Source of the DNA: Verrucomicrobiota bacterium | GTDB lineage: Bacteria > Verrucomicrobiota > Verrucomicrobiia > Limisphaerales > UBA1319 | Direction of reading: 5' to 3' | Length of the DNA stretch: 64,000 nt | NCBI GenBank assembly: GCA_022711435.1 | Contig: JAKLFB010000002.1 | Coordinates: forward strand, 62,001 to 126,000 | Shown here: positions 24,967 to 34,456 of the stretch, one piece after another | Layout of the letters: each line of letters starts with the position of its first letter | How positions within the stretch are numbered: the stretch's first letter is position 1 | Notes under the pieces: generated by a model | Database searches by the model: none | The model's input: the letters and a program-made list of their open reading frames with translations, nothing else | What the model was told of the DNA's origin: nothing | Made by a program: the position numbers and the translations under genes

Positions 24967-27207
24967 ATGAAGAAACAGACTGCTTGTTGGCTGCCGCTGT
25001 GGCGGGCAGCCATCTGCCTCCAGATTGGCTGCTTTTCAGCCAGCGCTGCCGATAACCTTGCTCTGGGCAAACCCGTCGCTTTCACTCCCGCGCCCAGCTA
25101 TGGCCTCACAGCCAAAGGCGACACCGATGCCACGGATCTGACCGACGGCAAGCTCAGCGCCCGCATGGACAACCAGCTCTGGTTTGACTCCGCCTGTGTG
25201 GGCTGGTCTTACCCCGGGCTCGCGCAGCTCAGCGTGGACCTCGGCAAAACCGAATTCGTCGGCGAGGTGTCCATCCGCTTTCAAGGCGGATCGCCCCAGG
25301 CGGGCGTGGCCTTCCCCGGCTGGGTCGATCTCCTCGCCAGCCTCGATGGCGAGTCGTTTTTCAAAATCGCTTCCTACTCGAAATGGGCTCCAGACGATCG
25401 CGCGAAATTCGGCCTGCCGCAGGATCAGGGCAAGGGCTGGGTCCACCCCCTGGTGTTCGCCGACGCGAATGTGCAAGCCCGGTATCTCGGGCTCTCGTTT
25501 TACGGCACGGCGCTGAACGTGTCGGACGAGCTGGTGGTTACGCGCGGCCGCGCAAGCCTGGCGAAGAAGCCTGATGTCCTGGGCATGCCGGCGCCCTTCG
25601 CGCGCGCCGGGATCAGCATCTATTGGCATAAGCCCACCCTCATGTTCTCGCGGAACATCGTGACCGGAAATCCAGTCGGCGTTCTCGTTGCTCCTGGGCT
25701 CGAACGACAACCGTTCGAGGTTGTGTTGGACTTGCCCGAAGGCATGGACCTGATCTCGGGAGGGTTTGGCAACGCGCAGGCAGGCGCGGCCATCAAAACG
25801 CGCGTGGGCAACATGACTCGCTGCACGTTCAACATCAAAGGCATGACCAGCCAGAAGGCCGCTGGCACCCTCTATTTCTCTGGCGACTGGCAAGCCGGCC
25901 AGCGCGGCAAGATCCAATACCTGACGTGGTGGACGAATGGCGCCACCCCGAAATGCTCCATCGATGTCGAGGCCGTCGAGATCCCCCAATGTCCGGTGCG
26001 GCCGAAGCGGCTGATGCTGGGCTTGGGCTGGCACTCGCTGGGCGCCGCCATGAGCTGGCCCAACGCCCTCGATGCCTTCGAGGCCATTGGCTTCACTACC
26101 GTTCCGCTCTTCGCCCGCTGGACCGACTTCAGCGATCTCAAGGTCCAGAGCTTTCTGGATGAATGCCGCCGGCGAGGATTCCAGATCGTGAACGTGGACT
26201 CGCCGCTGCATCACATGCTGGCCCAGCATAAGCGGGATCGGACCATCTACTGCCAGTTCGCCGACGGCTCGGTGGGGACGGCGCTCTGTCCCAGCTATCG
26301 CGGACCGCACTTCGAGGCGGAGGCGCGGCGCCTGGCCGCCGAGACGGCCAGGGCGCGCGCAAGCTATCTGACCTGCGACATCGAGCTGTGGGGCTGGCGC
26401 GGACCCGCTGATTCGGCCAAATGCACCCGCTGCCAGGCCGACTTCCGGGCCAGCGGCCACAAGGACCTGTCGGCATGGCAGCAGGAAAAAGGATACGAAA
26501 TCTGGAAGCGCCTGAGCGAGTCCGTGCGCCAGGCAATGGAGAGATCGGGGCTGCCGATGCCCGACATGGGCGGATACGACTTCCGGCCTGGCTCGAGCTA
26601 TCAGTCGTTCTGGCCTTTCGACCGGCTCTATCCCGGTCACATGCACTCCTCCCAAGTGTCCACCTACACCCCGCTCGAACCGTATCACCTCGCGCTCGTC
26701 GGCGACGAGGTCCGCCGGGACCGGATGAAGATGCCTCGAAGCGACGTGCTGCCCTGGATCACACCCGGCGACGCCGGCACATTTCCGGGCGAAGCGTTCC
26801 GCCTCGCCCTGCTCGAGTGTTTCGTCAATGGCGCCCGGGGCGTCTATTTCTGGAGCGGGCGCGTATGGGACACGGAAACGCTGGCCGCATTTGCGCGCGC
26901 GATTCGGAACATTGCGCCCGTCGAAGACGTCATCGTGGACGGCGAGCTGCTCGAGGGCGCGGAAGCGGCCCCCAAGATCCGGATATCGGGGATGCGCCAC
27001 GGGGGCCGCATGGTGGTGCTGGCGGCCGATTACGATTTGGCCCAGCCCGGGATGATCCAGTTGCGCCTGCCGGTGAAGAGAGCCAGCCAGGTCATCGACC
27101 TGGACACCGGCGAGCGCCTGGGGACGATGTCCGAGAGCAATCCTGTCCTGAACCTGGCCCTTGGCCCTGCCCGCGCGCGGCTGTTGATGGTTCAACCTCA
27201 GGAGTAG
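24967..27207 (+). CDS. Secreted discoidin-like plus TIM-barrel-like glycosidase-type protein, function unknown
   Basis: A 746-residue protein with signal peptide MKKQTACWLPLWRAAICLQIGCFSASA. Residues 28-190 resemble an F5/8 type C (discoidin) carbohydrate-binding domain: NLALGKPV, then LTDGK, LSVDLGKTEFVGEVSIRF and YLGLSFYG. From about 350 to the end it resembles a TIM-barrel hydrolase, with strands such as RLMLGLGWHSLG, GFQIVNVDSP, SYLTCDIELWGWRG and DVLPWITPGDAGTF, and a C-terminal beta-sandwich. I do not recognise a named family, and the acidic residues in TCDIELWG are only candidates for catalysis. ATG at 24967 is chosen because it begins the signal peptide; in-frame ATGs at 24913 and 24919 would add 16-18 polar residues. 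It is divergent from the nitrilase/sulfatase unit across a 105-base gap. Confidence 0.65.
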   Translation: MKKQTACWLPLWRAAICLQIGCFSASAADNLALGKPVAFTPAPSYGLTAKGDTDATDLTDGKLSARMDNQLWFDSACVGWSYPGLAQLSVDLGKTEFVGEVSIRFQGGSPQAGVAFPGWVDLLASLDGESFFKIASYSKWAPDDRAKFGLPQDQGKGWVHPLVFADANVQARYLGLSFYGTALNVSDELVVTRGRASLAKKPDVLGMPAPFARAGISIYWHKPTLMFSRNIVTGNPVGVLVAPGLERQPFEVVLDLPEGMDLISGGFGNAQAGAAIKTRVGNMTRCTFNIKGMTSQKAAGTLYFSGDWQAGQRGKIQYLTWWTNGATPKCSIDVEAVEIPQCPVRPKRLMLGLGWHSLGAAMSWPNALDAFEAIGFTTVPLFARWTDFSDLKVQSFLDECRRRGFQIVNVDSPLHHMLAQHKRDRTIYCQFADGSVGTALCPSYRGPHFEAEARRLAAETARARASYLTCDIELWGWRGPADSAKCTRCQADFRASGHKDLSAWQQEKGYEIWKRLSESVRQAMERSGLPMPDMGGYDFRPGSSYQSFWPFDRLYPGHMHSSQVSTYTPLEPYHLALVGDEVRRDRMKMPRSDVLPWITPGDAGTFPGEAFRLALLECFVNGARGVYFWSGRVWDTETLAAFARAIRNIAPVEDVIVDGELLEGAEAAPKIRISGMRHGGRMVVLAADYDLAQPGMIQLRLPVKRASQVIDLDTGERLGTMSESNPVLNLALGPARARLLMVQPQE

Positions 27208-27235
27208 ACGCCAAGGTCAGGCGGATATCGGCTTT

Positions 27236-27281
27236 GGGCCAACAGCTACCGCCTCCTTACGGCAGCTACGGTTGTTGGCCC
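27236..27281. terminator. Composite hairpin between convergent genes
   Basis: GGGCCAACA (27236-27244) pairs perfectly with TGTTGGCCC (27273-27281), enclosing an inner AGCT/AGCT plus CCG/CGG stem. The right arm overlaps the last codons of the convergent DUF4091 gene. There is no T-tract. A bidirectional terminator is the likely role. Confidence 0.4.
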
Positions 27282-29578
27282 GCCTTGCGCAGCTCCATGA
27301 TCTGAAGGGCCACCAGCCAGCGGCAGGCGTCGAACTCCGCGGGCGACCACAGATCGTCATGCTTGTATTTTGGCTGCACGCGGATGGCATTCCAGATCGA
27401 CTGCAATTCACGTTCGGCCTGGCTGGCCGCCTTCACGGCCGCCGGGCTGCCGTTTTGCCTGGCCTCGGCGATCATCTGCTCGAGCGTATAGACGTAGCGG
27501 TAATCGTCGTAGCCCTCCCGATAGGCCTCCCACATCGCCACGGGCATGGGCCTGCCGTCCGGCTCGTGGCGGTTGAAGAAATCCATCGCCGAGCCGTCGA
27601 GGTAGTTGAACGGATCGCCGCTGCTCGACGAGTAAATCCACGGGATCAACGTCCGAAATCCGGAGCGCCAAAAGCCGAACCCATAGGTCATCCGCGCGCC
27701 GGCCACTGGCGTGTGATCGTTCTCGCCGTTGACGTGGTTCGGGTAGCACCAGTATTCGACCGGGCGCGCCTTCATGTCGGCCAGCACGGTTTCGCGGTCC
27801 GGGGCGAATGGTTGCGTGCACCAGACATCCACATAAGGCCGCATGGGATCGAACTGGTCGTGCGTGGGATCGGCGGTGACATAAGTGCGGACGCCGGCGG
27901 CCTTGCACGCCTGGAGGACTTTTACCATGAACTGGACCGCCGCCGCCTCAGTGCTCGGCTCGTCCACCGGATAGTAAAGAAACTCGGGCCAGCCGCGCCG
28001 TCGGCGCTCGGCCTCGATGGCCTTCACCATCGCGGTGATCTCGAGGCAGAATGCTTCCGGCGGGACCTGGACGCCGCGCAGGTGGCTCCCGTAACGCTCT
28101 TTCATGTGTTTCGCGTAGACGGCGTCCGTGCCGATGCCCATGACGATCGGGCCGCGGAACCCGAACCGCTTCCAGAGGGCAAGCTTGTCCGCGAGCAGAT
28201 CCCAGTTGAACCGGAACTTGCCCTCGCTATCGGCCGCGCCTCCGCCGCAGGACAACACGATGTTCCGCGTCCCGTGGGCCACCATGTCCGCATGCTCCCA
28301 TTCCGCCCGGCGCCGGAAATGCTCGCGCGAGACCTCATCGGTCGCGCCCGCCATCAGGTCGTACGGATGCCGATAGTAAATGCCGAAGATCTTGTTCGGA
28401 TCCTCGCGCAATCGGAAGGGCAGGACGCGCAGCGCGACCGGCAGCTCGACCTGGCCGCCCGAGCATTCGAAAGTGACGGCCCCCCGATAAAGGCCGGGCG
28501 CGGCGTCATCGGGCACTCGCACCGTGAGCCAGAACCGCGCGTTCTCGCCCGACTCGAGATCGATCGAGTCGAATCGCTCGAGCATATCGGGCACGATCCG
28601 ATACCGGTATTGAACCGTGTAGTTGGGCCGCGCCTTGACGAATCGGACGCGGCGGATGTCGATCTGCTCCGGCGGCACAGGGCCCAGGGCGCCCATCCGA
28701 ACTCGAGCCCCCTTCAGGTCTCGCAAAGGGTGGATCGCAAACGTCATCGGTTCGAGCTCGCCGGGCGTCGCGAAAAGCCGCAGCGCCGGGTCCAGCTCCT
28801 CGCCTCGAGGCGCGGTGTGCGGATAGATGCACTCGAGATAGTGCCTCGAGTATGCCACGAACCTTCGCTCCCGATCGGCGGCGCTCACGGGCGGCAGGAT
28901 GCCGGGCTCGGGCTCCGGATCCGCCTTCCACTTGGCCCATTCGTCGGGCGGCATTCGAAAGACCCACTCCTCCAGCGGAGCAATAATATCCTTCTCCACG
29001 TGCGCGGCATCGGGGGCTGTCCAGGCCAGAACGGCGTTCACCACCCACTGGCTGCGGGGCTTGAACCGGAGAGCGAGCGGTTCGCTGCCGATCTGCGCGC
29101 GGAACCGTAGCGCCCGGAACTGGTAGCCGCCCTCGAACTGAACCCGCCGGCTGTCGGCGCCCACCTGGACGTCAAAGTCGAAGAATTGGCTGCGCATGGC
29201 CTCGCTCGTGCCGCACATCACGTAGACTTCATAGGCCCCAGGCGGCGCCTGGATCAGGAACGCATTTTCGACGCCGCCGAGGATGCAATCCTCCGTGATC
29301 GGATGGGTCCAGATGGGGGGCGGCTCCTCTCTTCCTCGGCTGCGATTCTCGACCAGAGCCGTGTAAGCGCGGGCCTGGGCCCGCAGGCCGTCCCGGGCCT
29401 GCCAGCCATGGCCGGAAGACATCGCGAAGAGCTGCTCGGGCGTCACGCGCTCGAAGCCGTCCGCCACCGCCGACCGTGTGGCGCCCATGTCGAAGAGATG
29501 CGGCGAGGCCGCAGCCATGGGCGCGATCATCGCGAGCATGGTGAAGACAAGCCGGTTCCTGATCATAATTCCTTTCAT
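27266..29578 (-). CDS. Secreted DUF4091 (GH123-like) protein
   Basis: A 770-residue protein with signal peptide MKGIMIRNRLVFTMLAMIAPMAAA. An N-terminal beta-sandwich (about 80-200) and a linker region precede a C-terminal TIM barrel of the DUF4091/glycoside hydrolase 123 type. In the barrel, YYPVDEPS (Asp539-Glu540) matches the Asp-Glu pair used by GH123 beta-N-acetylgalactosaminidases for substrate-assisted catalysis, and TYGFGFWRSGFRTLIPWIY is characteristic of DUF4091. A hexosaminidase-type function is therefore plausible, but many DUF4091 proteins are uncharacterised. The start at 29578 overlaps the stop of the FG-GAP gene by 4 bp. ATG at 29566, preceded by AAAGGA, is an alternative that keeps the signal peptide. 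Confidence 0.8.
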   Translation of the reverse strand: MKGIMIRNRLVFTMLAMIAPMAAASPHLFDMGATRSAVADGFERVTPEQLFAMSSGHGWQARDGLRAQARAYTALVENRSRGREEPPPIWTHPITEDCILGGVENAFLIQAPPGAYEVYVMCGTSEAMRSQFFDFDVQVGADSRRVQFEGGYQFRALRFRAQIGSEPLALRFKPRSQWVVNAVLAWTAPDAAHVEKDIIAPLEEWVFRMPPDEWAKWKADPEPEPGILPPVSAADRERRFVAYSRHYLECIYPHTAPRGEELDPALRLFATPGELEPMTFAIHPLRDLKGARVRMGALGPVPPEQIDIRRVRFVKARPNYTVQYRYRIVPDMLERFDSIDLESGENARFWLTVRVPDDAAPGLYRGAVTFECSGGQVELPVALRVLPFRLREDPNKIFGIYYRHPYDLMAGATDEVSREHFRRRAEWEHADMVAHGTRNIVLSCGGGAADSEGKFRFNWDLLADKLALWKRFGFRGPIVMGIGTDAVYAKHMKERYGSHLRGVQVPPEAFCLEITAMVKAIEAERRRRGWPEFLYYPVDEPSTEAAAVQFMVKVLQACKAAGVRTYVTADPTHDQFDPMRPYVDVWCTQPFAPDRETVLADMKARPVEYWCYPNHVNGENDHTPVAGARMTYGFGFWRSGFRTLIPWIYSSSSGDPFNYLDGSAMDFFNRHEPDGRPMPVAMWEAYREGYDDYRYVYTLEQMIAEARQNGSPAAVKAASQAERELQSIWNAIRVQPKYKHDDLWSPAEFDACRWLVALQIMELRKAGQQP

Positions 29579-31605
29579 TGCCACGGCGATGGCGCCAGGC
29601 GCAGCGGGGCCGTGGCGCGCGCCGCCCCCCCCGCGATCCCGGCAGACAGCTCGCAATCCCCAGCCGAAAGCTGCGCCCCGCGCAGATCGAGCACGATCCG
29701 CTGCAGCCCCCGCGCCAAGCGCGCAGTCGTCCGAACCGCGGTCCTCCCGCCCTGGCGCAGCTCGAACGCGACCTCCAACGTCTCCCCCGGCGCGATGCCC
29801 GCCAATCGAAACCGCACAGGCACATGAGCGGTGTCGGCAAACATCACCCGGCTTTCCGGGCCAAACCCAAGGAATGCCGGCTGAGCGTATCGCACCAGAG
29901 CGATCTCCTCGAAATAGAGATCAAGTTGGTCCTGGTGCCGGTAATGGGAATCCGCGATGTGAAACTGCATGAGGCGAACGTCCTGGGCACGAGGCAGCTC
30001 AGCAATGGGGATGCGGATGCGGGTCCAGGCGTCCTTCTTGAGCTCGTGGAGAATGCGCTGATAGGCGCTGTTTTTGTCGGGTGCGTAAATGGCCAGGCCA
30101 ACCGGCTCGCGCGGCAAGGCGTCGCGCGAGGTGCCGGCATAGATCGATAGCTGCAGATAATCCCAGGCCGACCAGTCCCGCGAAGCCGGATCGCGCAGCG
30201 CGCAGCTGATGCGCGGCCAGCCGACGGGATAGTTGGCCTCTCCGCCGAAATGGTCCACCGCGATATGCCAGTGCAGCATGGGGTGGCTTGCCCATCCCTG
30301 GCGGGGCGAGGCGTCGACAGTCGATTCGGCGGCCGACCACTGGCCGGCCATCTCGGGCCCGAACACGATCCGCTTCTCCATTGCCGGCTCCGCCGATGCG
30401 GCCGGCATGCCGTTCACGAGGACAAAGGCGCCGAGTTTGGACACCGTGAGGATATCGGGGCGCCCGTCGCCGGTGACATCGGCGGCCACCACCTGGCAGC
30501 CCGCGCCGGATTGATCATCCACCAGGTGCGGCACGTAGCTTGCCTGTCCGCCTGCGCCTCGCGTGAGCCGAAACCAGTAGATGACCGGGGCGCCATCGGG
30601 CTCGACATCGCCTTTGGGGCCGTGCGCCCACACCCGTTTGCCGACGACGATGTCTTGGAGGCCGTCGCCGTCCAGGTCGGCGAGATCGAGCGCGTGCGGC
30701 TGCGAAAAGGCGGCGCCGAACCTGGATTCCTCGGACCGATCGCCCATGATCTTGTGCTCGCGGAAGGCGGCGGCCCCGCCTTCCCTGACCTGCTCGAACC
30801 AGGCGAGCCCCCAACCGTGCGCATCGAGGCTGGTGATGATGTCATTGTCGCCGTCCCCATCCACGTCATAGGCGAACATCTGCGCCCCGCCCTTGGCGGC
30901 GAACTTGAACCGGTGTGCGATCCATTCGGTCTGGCCCGATCCCGCCGGAGGCCGCTCCCACCAGCCGTCGTTCAGCAGGAGGTCGGGCCGGCCATCGCTG
31001 TTCACGTCGCCCACGCCGGTCCCGTGATAATAATGGTGCCAGTTGGTCTCGCGGGTGACGCGGTGAAACGCCCAGGGCTCAGCCGGTCCCTTGGGATCGG
31101 GTTTCAACAGGCCCCATTGATTCTGCCAGATGCAGACGATCTCCGGCCGGCCATCCTGATCGATGTCGGCGAACGCCGGCGACTCGGCCTGGACGCGCTC
31201 GTGGACGAAATGCTTTTTCCAGTGCCCCGTCTGGCCTCGGGGGTTTTCGTACCAGAACGCCTGGTGAAACAACACGCGGCCGATCACCAGCACGTCCGGC
31301 CAGCCGTCGCCGCTGAAGTCATGAACGAACGAGTAAAGGCTGTCGGTGGGAGACGGCGGCTTGGGGAACTCCTTGGGCGGGTAGATCTCGTGCGCGGCCT
31401 GGAACGTCGGGCCTTCATACCAAAAGGGCCCGGCCACAACGTCCATCTGCCCGTCCCGGTTGAAATCGCCGCGCTGGATGCCATCGCAGTAGTATTTGTC
31501 CGTGAGGACACGCCGCTCCCACTGGATCGGGGCGGCTGCGTCCGCATCCATCAGGGCGCCCGCGAGCAAGACCACCCCAGCGACAAAGCATGCTGATGTG
31601 TTCAT
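29575..31605 (-). CDS. Secreted FG-GAP/VCBS repeat protein
   Basis: A 676-residue protein with signal peptide MNTSACFVAGVVLLAGALMDADA. Residues 40-400 contain at least seven calcium-binding FG-GAP/VCBS blades, recognisable by DFNRDGQMDVV, DFSGDGWPDVL, DIDQDGRPEIV, DVNSDGRPDLL, DVDGDGDNDII, DLDGDGLQDIV and DVTGDGRPDIL. This predicts a seven-bladed propeller like those of integrin-type and lectin-like proteins. Residues about 430-676 form beta-sandwich material ending in a LRLAPSPW tail, with a DYLQLSIYAG segment that could be carbohydrate binding. There is no catalytic motif. Its stop overlaps the DUF4091 start (ATGA), so the two are coupled; a binding or display role next to the glycosidase is likely. 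Confidence 0.85.
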   Translation of the reverse strand: MNTSACFVAGVVLLAGALMDADAAAPIQWERRVLTDKYYCDGIQRGDFNRDGQMDVVAGPFWYEGPTFQAAHEIYPPKEFPKPPSPTDSLYSFVHDFSGDGWPDVLVIGRVLFHQAFWYENPRGQTGHWKKHFVHERVQAESPAFADIDQDGRPEIVCIWQNQWGLLKPDPKGPAEPWAFHRVTRETNWHHYYHGTGVGDVNSDGRPDLLLNDGWWERPPAGSGQTEWIAHRFKFAAKGGAQMFAYDVDGDGDNDIITSLDAHGWGLAWFEQVREGGAAAFREHKIMGDRSEESRFGAAFSQPHALDLADLDGDGLQDIVVGKRVWAHGPKGDVEPDGAPVIYWFRLTRGAGGQASYVPHLVDDQSGAGCQVVAADVTGDGRPDILTVSKLGAFVLVNGMPAASAEPAMEKRIVFGPEMAGQWSAAESTVDASPRQGWASHPMLHWHIAVDHFGGEANYPVGWPRISCALRDPASRDWSAWDYLQLSIYAGTSRDALPREPVGLAIYAPDKNSAYQRILHELKKDAWTRIRIPIAELPRAQDVRLMQFHIADSHYRHQDQLDLYFEEIALVRYAQPAFLGFGPESRVMFADTAHVPVRFRLAGIAPGETLEVAFELRQGGRTAVRTTARLARGLQRIVLDLRGAQLSAGDCELSAGIAGGAARATAPLRLAPSPWQ

Positions 31606-31729
31606 GATGTTTTCGAGTCCTGAAAATCAAATCGCTACTATCACGCGCGGGCCAACTCGTTCCCCCGTCAGTTGAGGGTCTTTCTCCCTTCCTGTCCCCA
31701 TGGAGGGTCGGGATTCAAATCGTTGGCGT

Positions 31730-34063
31730 TCAGTCCCAGGGAACAAACAGAACAGCGCCCGCCTTCATATCGGGAACGAGCAGGCGCCGGGCCGGCTCGT
31801 CGAGATAGAAATCCGCAGCCGACTGGAGGCCTTCGATCAGGACCTTCGGATTCCGGCCGCCCGCATCGAGTTTCCACACCTTGCCTTGCGTCCAGCTCGA
31901 AAGGAAGATCTCCCCCGTGCTTGCGCATTCGATGCCGTCGGCGCCGCGGAAGCCGGTGTTCAAAGTCGTCAGCCTGCCCTTCCTCGCCTCGAGGATGTTC
32001 CCCAAAAAGAACTCGGCGATCAGGAGGCGGTTCCGGGCGGGGGCGCACACGCCGTTCGGGCAAGGCATTTCCGGCGCAGCGTCCACCGCCAGGCGCACGC
32101 GCCCGTCCAGGCCGATCGAGAAGATGCGGCCGACACGGGGCAACGATCTCGCCTCGGGGCTGTCAACCGGCCACAGACCGTCCGGCCCGTTGATCTTGTC
32201 TCGCGCACCCATGTCCGCGACGAACACGCCGCGCCCATTCGGAGCGGTGGCGGTGTCGTTCAGATAGCGGATCGGCATGGGAAAGTCCTTTTCTTCGGCC
32301 AGGACTGTCTTGGTCCCTGATGGATCGATTTTCCAGACACGCTTGAGGTCCGTGGTGACGAGGAACCCGCCCACGAAAGCAATCCCTTTGGGCTCATCCA
32401 TGCCGCCGGCGAACCGCTCGACCTGGCCGCCCTTGATGACATGCACGCCGCCGTCACCGGGCTCCTGCCCGCCCATGACAGTCACATAATAATGCCCGCC
32501 AAAGCCTCGGGTGACGCTTTCGGGACGCACGCCCACCGGGATCGCCTTGAAGGGCGCGGCTACAGCGCCAGCGTCCGCCCCCGTGTAAGCCCGGTCCCCT
32601 GCCTGCCCGGGCGGGGGGAAGTCCTTCGAGGCATCGTCAAGGACCAGGACCCAGTCGTTTTCGGGGCCGCTGGTTGGAGGGGTGAACTCGCGATCGCCGG
32701 CCGACGGGAACTCGCCGATGGCATTGGCCTGGCCTGTGCGGGGATCGAACCACCACGCCTTCGCTTTGGGACCGGCTAGGGCGTTCATGCGGACCTTGAT
32801 GGGCCCGCCCGAAGGCGAATAGACCATCGCATAGGCTCCGCCGCTGTCCCGTGTCGCTTGGAGGTGCTCGTCCGCCGCCAGCGCATCGCCCACAATCACG
32901 GACGGGTCGGGAACCCGCGTCAGGAAGGGCCGCGACTCGATCAGCCGCCGCAGGTGGCCCATCTGGAACGCTCCCGGCGCATCGAGGGACTCATACCACG
33001 GTATGTGCGCGCCATAGCGATAGGTCTCTCCGCGGCGGATCCATCCGATAAAGCTGCGGTGGCCGTACGTGTGGCCGAACCCGCCCGCGAACATGTTCCA
33101 ATAGGCCGCCCGGCGCGAGTCCCACGGCCGGATGCGCCGGTCCTGCGGCTCGGTCTGCCGCAGGGACAGCGAGTCTTCGTAGGCCACCTCGGCGTCGAGG
33201 GTCGGCTTGGGCGGCTCGAGAGCGTAATCCTTGGCCACCGTGCGCCAGTTTTCGAAGCTGAACCGCGTCGTGGTCTGGATCATGTTGAAGTCCAGCCAGG
33301 GCTCGGCGTGGAGCCATTCGGACGATGAATGGTTCCCGCCGGGCGGATGGAACGTCATAAGCGTGGTCCGCCAATCCGCCTGGCCATCGAACTGGTCCAC
33401 ACCATTGGCGCCATCGGCGATGCCTTCGGCCTGGGCGCGGATCATCGCCAGCCGCTCCGGCCGATCCACGTTCCGGCCTTTCTGGTGGGCATCGCCCCCC
33501 AGCACCCAGATGATGTGCGGCTCCTTTCCGTAACGGGCGCCGAGGAAATGGCCGTAGCGATAGGCAACGCGCGGATCGCGCGCCATGGGATGATTTTCCT
33601 CGATTGCGCTCAGCCACATGGGGAGGCCCGCGATGTAGATGCCATGCCGCTTGGCCTCGGCGATGCACCAGTCCACGTGGTCCCAGTAATCGTCATTGAT
33701 CCCGGGCCGGAGCCGCGGCTGCGACCAATCGCCATCGTCGAACGGCTCGAACCCATACGCATTGGCGCTCGAGCCGCCTTCGGGCCAGCGCGCGATCACC
33801 GACTGGACCACCGTGAAACCCTTCGCGATGCGATTCGAAAAATACAGGCTCAACGGCGGTTGGTTGCTGGTTCTGCACGGGGTGGACTTGCCGAACATCT
33901 GCCACGCGGTGTCCCCGAGCCAGAAGAACGGCTGGCCGCTTTGGGTCACGAGAAACCGCTGGTTCTCGCTGACCCTCAGAGGCTCGATGGCCTCTTCGGC
34001 GGCGCATGTGCCTGCCGCAACCGCCGCCAACCACACGAGACAGATCTGTCGAGGCGATTTCAT
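31730..34063 (-). CDS. Secreted DUF4038 (GH140/apiosidase-like) barrel fused to an SMP-30/gluconolactonase-like propeller
   Basis: A 777-residue protein starting MKSPRQICLVWLAAVAAGTCA (signal peptide). Residues 30-380 are a DUF4038 TIM barrel: FLVTQSGQPFFWLGDTAW near the start, HIIWVLGGD, and EVAYEDS, as in apiosidase-like GH140 enzymes. Residues about 390-480 match the collagen-binding-like beta domain that usually follows (YAMVYSPSGG, WWFDPRTGQA). Usual DUF4038 proteins end there. This one continues after a linker with about 280 residues of an SMP-30/NHL-type six-bladed propeller (PKGIAFVGGFLVTTD, LNDTATAPNGRGVFVADMG, GADGIECASTGEIFLSSW). The gene is isolated from its upstream neighbour by a MITE-like element ending 24 bp from the start codon. 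Both catalytic activities are inferred from fold. Confidence 0.8.
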   Translation of the reverse strand: MKSPRQICLVWLAAVAAGTCAAEEAIEPLRVSENQRFLVTQSGQPFFWLGDTAWQMFGKSTPCRTSNQPPLSLYFSNRIAKGFTVVQSVIARWPEGGSSANAYGFEPFDDGDWSQPRLRPGINDDYWDHVDWCIAEAKRHGIYIAGLPMWLSAIEENHPMARDPRVAYRYGHFLGARYGKEPHIIWVLGGDAHQKGRNVDRPERLAMIRAQAEGIADGANGVDQFDGQADWRTTLMTFHPPGGNHSSSEWLHAEPWLDFNMIQTTTRFSFENWRTVAKDYALEPPKPTLDAEVAYEDSLSLRQTEPQDRRIRPWDSRRAAYWNMFAGGFGHTYGHRSFIGWIRRGETYRYGAHIPWYESLDAPGAFQMGHLRRLIESRPFLTRVPDPSVIVGDALAADEHLQATRDSGGAYAMVYSPSGGPIKVRMNALAGPKAKAWWFDPRTGQANAIGEFPSAGDREFTPPTSGPENDWVLVLDDASKDFPPPGQAGDRAYTGADAGAVAAPFKAIPVGVRPESVTRGFGGHYYVTVMGGQEPGDGGVHVIKGGQVERFAGGMDEPKGIAFVGGFLVTTDLKRVWKIDPSGTKTVLAEEKDFPMPIRYLNDTATAPNGRGVFVADMGARDKINGPDGLWPVDSPEARSLPRVGRIFSIGLDGRVRLAVDAAPEMPCPNGVCAPARNRLLIAEFFLGNILEARKGRLTTLNTGFRGADGIECASTGEIFLSSWTQGKVWKLDAGGRNPKVLIEGLQSAADFYLDEPARRLLVPDMKAGAVLFVPWD

Positions 34064-34456
34064 GGTCGTGTTTCGAATGGGTGCTAAGGGTCTGTGCAAA
34101 AATTAATTCCGATTTTGCTGGAGGGGATTGGGCGGGCTGGCAAGGCGCGACGAGCGAGCATACCCGCGCGGTCTGTGAGCGAGGAGCAACACAGCCAGCG
34201 CGCCCAAGGCCCCCAGCCCGCAGGGGCGGGGCGGCGCCGGGCCATCGGCTTCGTTGCTCGGTCGGTCGAGTATCGCAGGGGGATACACTCCCTCCCTTGC
34301 GCCTCGCATCTGGCCCGGCGGCGCTCCCGCCAAAATCGGAAGTAATTTTTGCACAGACCCTAATTGGCTGCCAGTTTGACAGGTTCGATTCATGCTGGAA
34401 AGAACGAACCCAAAGTCCTCGCTGCCGTAGTGCCGTAGAATCGGTTTGGGATCTCC
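34064..34456. other. Intergenic region occupied mainly by a MITE-like element
   Basis: These 393 bases lie between the DUF4038 gene start and the stop of the serine hydrolase. A mobile-element-like repeat (34088-34360, listed separately) fills most of it. The remaining 24 and 96 bases show nothing recognisable. The GC-rich open frames on both strands follow from the inverted symmetry of the element. Confidence 0.6.
34088..34360. mobile_element. 273-bp MITE-like element with about 30-bp terminal inverted repeats
   Basis: The left end GGGTCTGTGCAAAAATTA and the right end TAATTTTTGCACAGACCC are exact inverses at the outer 18 bases, apart from neighbouring substitutions. The similarity continues inward (TTCCGATTTTG against CAAAATCGGAA) to about 30 bases. 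TAA lies directly outside both ends and could be a 3-bp target duplication. The interior is GC-rich, has its own inner inverted repeat (GAGCAAC and GTTGCTC) and no coding potential. These are the hallmarks of a non-autonomous miniature transposable element; a 3-bp TNA target would fit the IS5/IS1031 group, but no such transposase is in the window. It lies immediately upstream of the DUF4038 gene and has probably displaced that gene's promoter or supplied a new one. Confidence 0.75.

Noticed and set aside
34103..34393. A 96-codon minus frame in the MITE-like region
   Set aside because: Similar frames occur on both strands because of the inverted symmetry; no recognisable protein.
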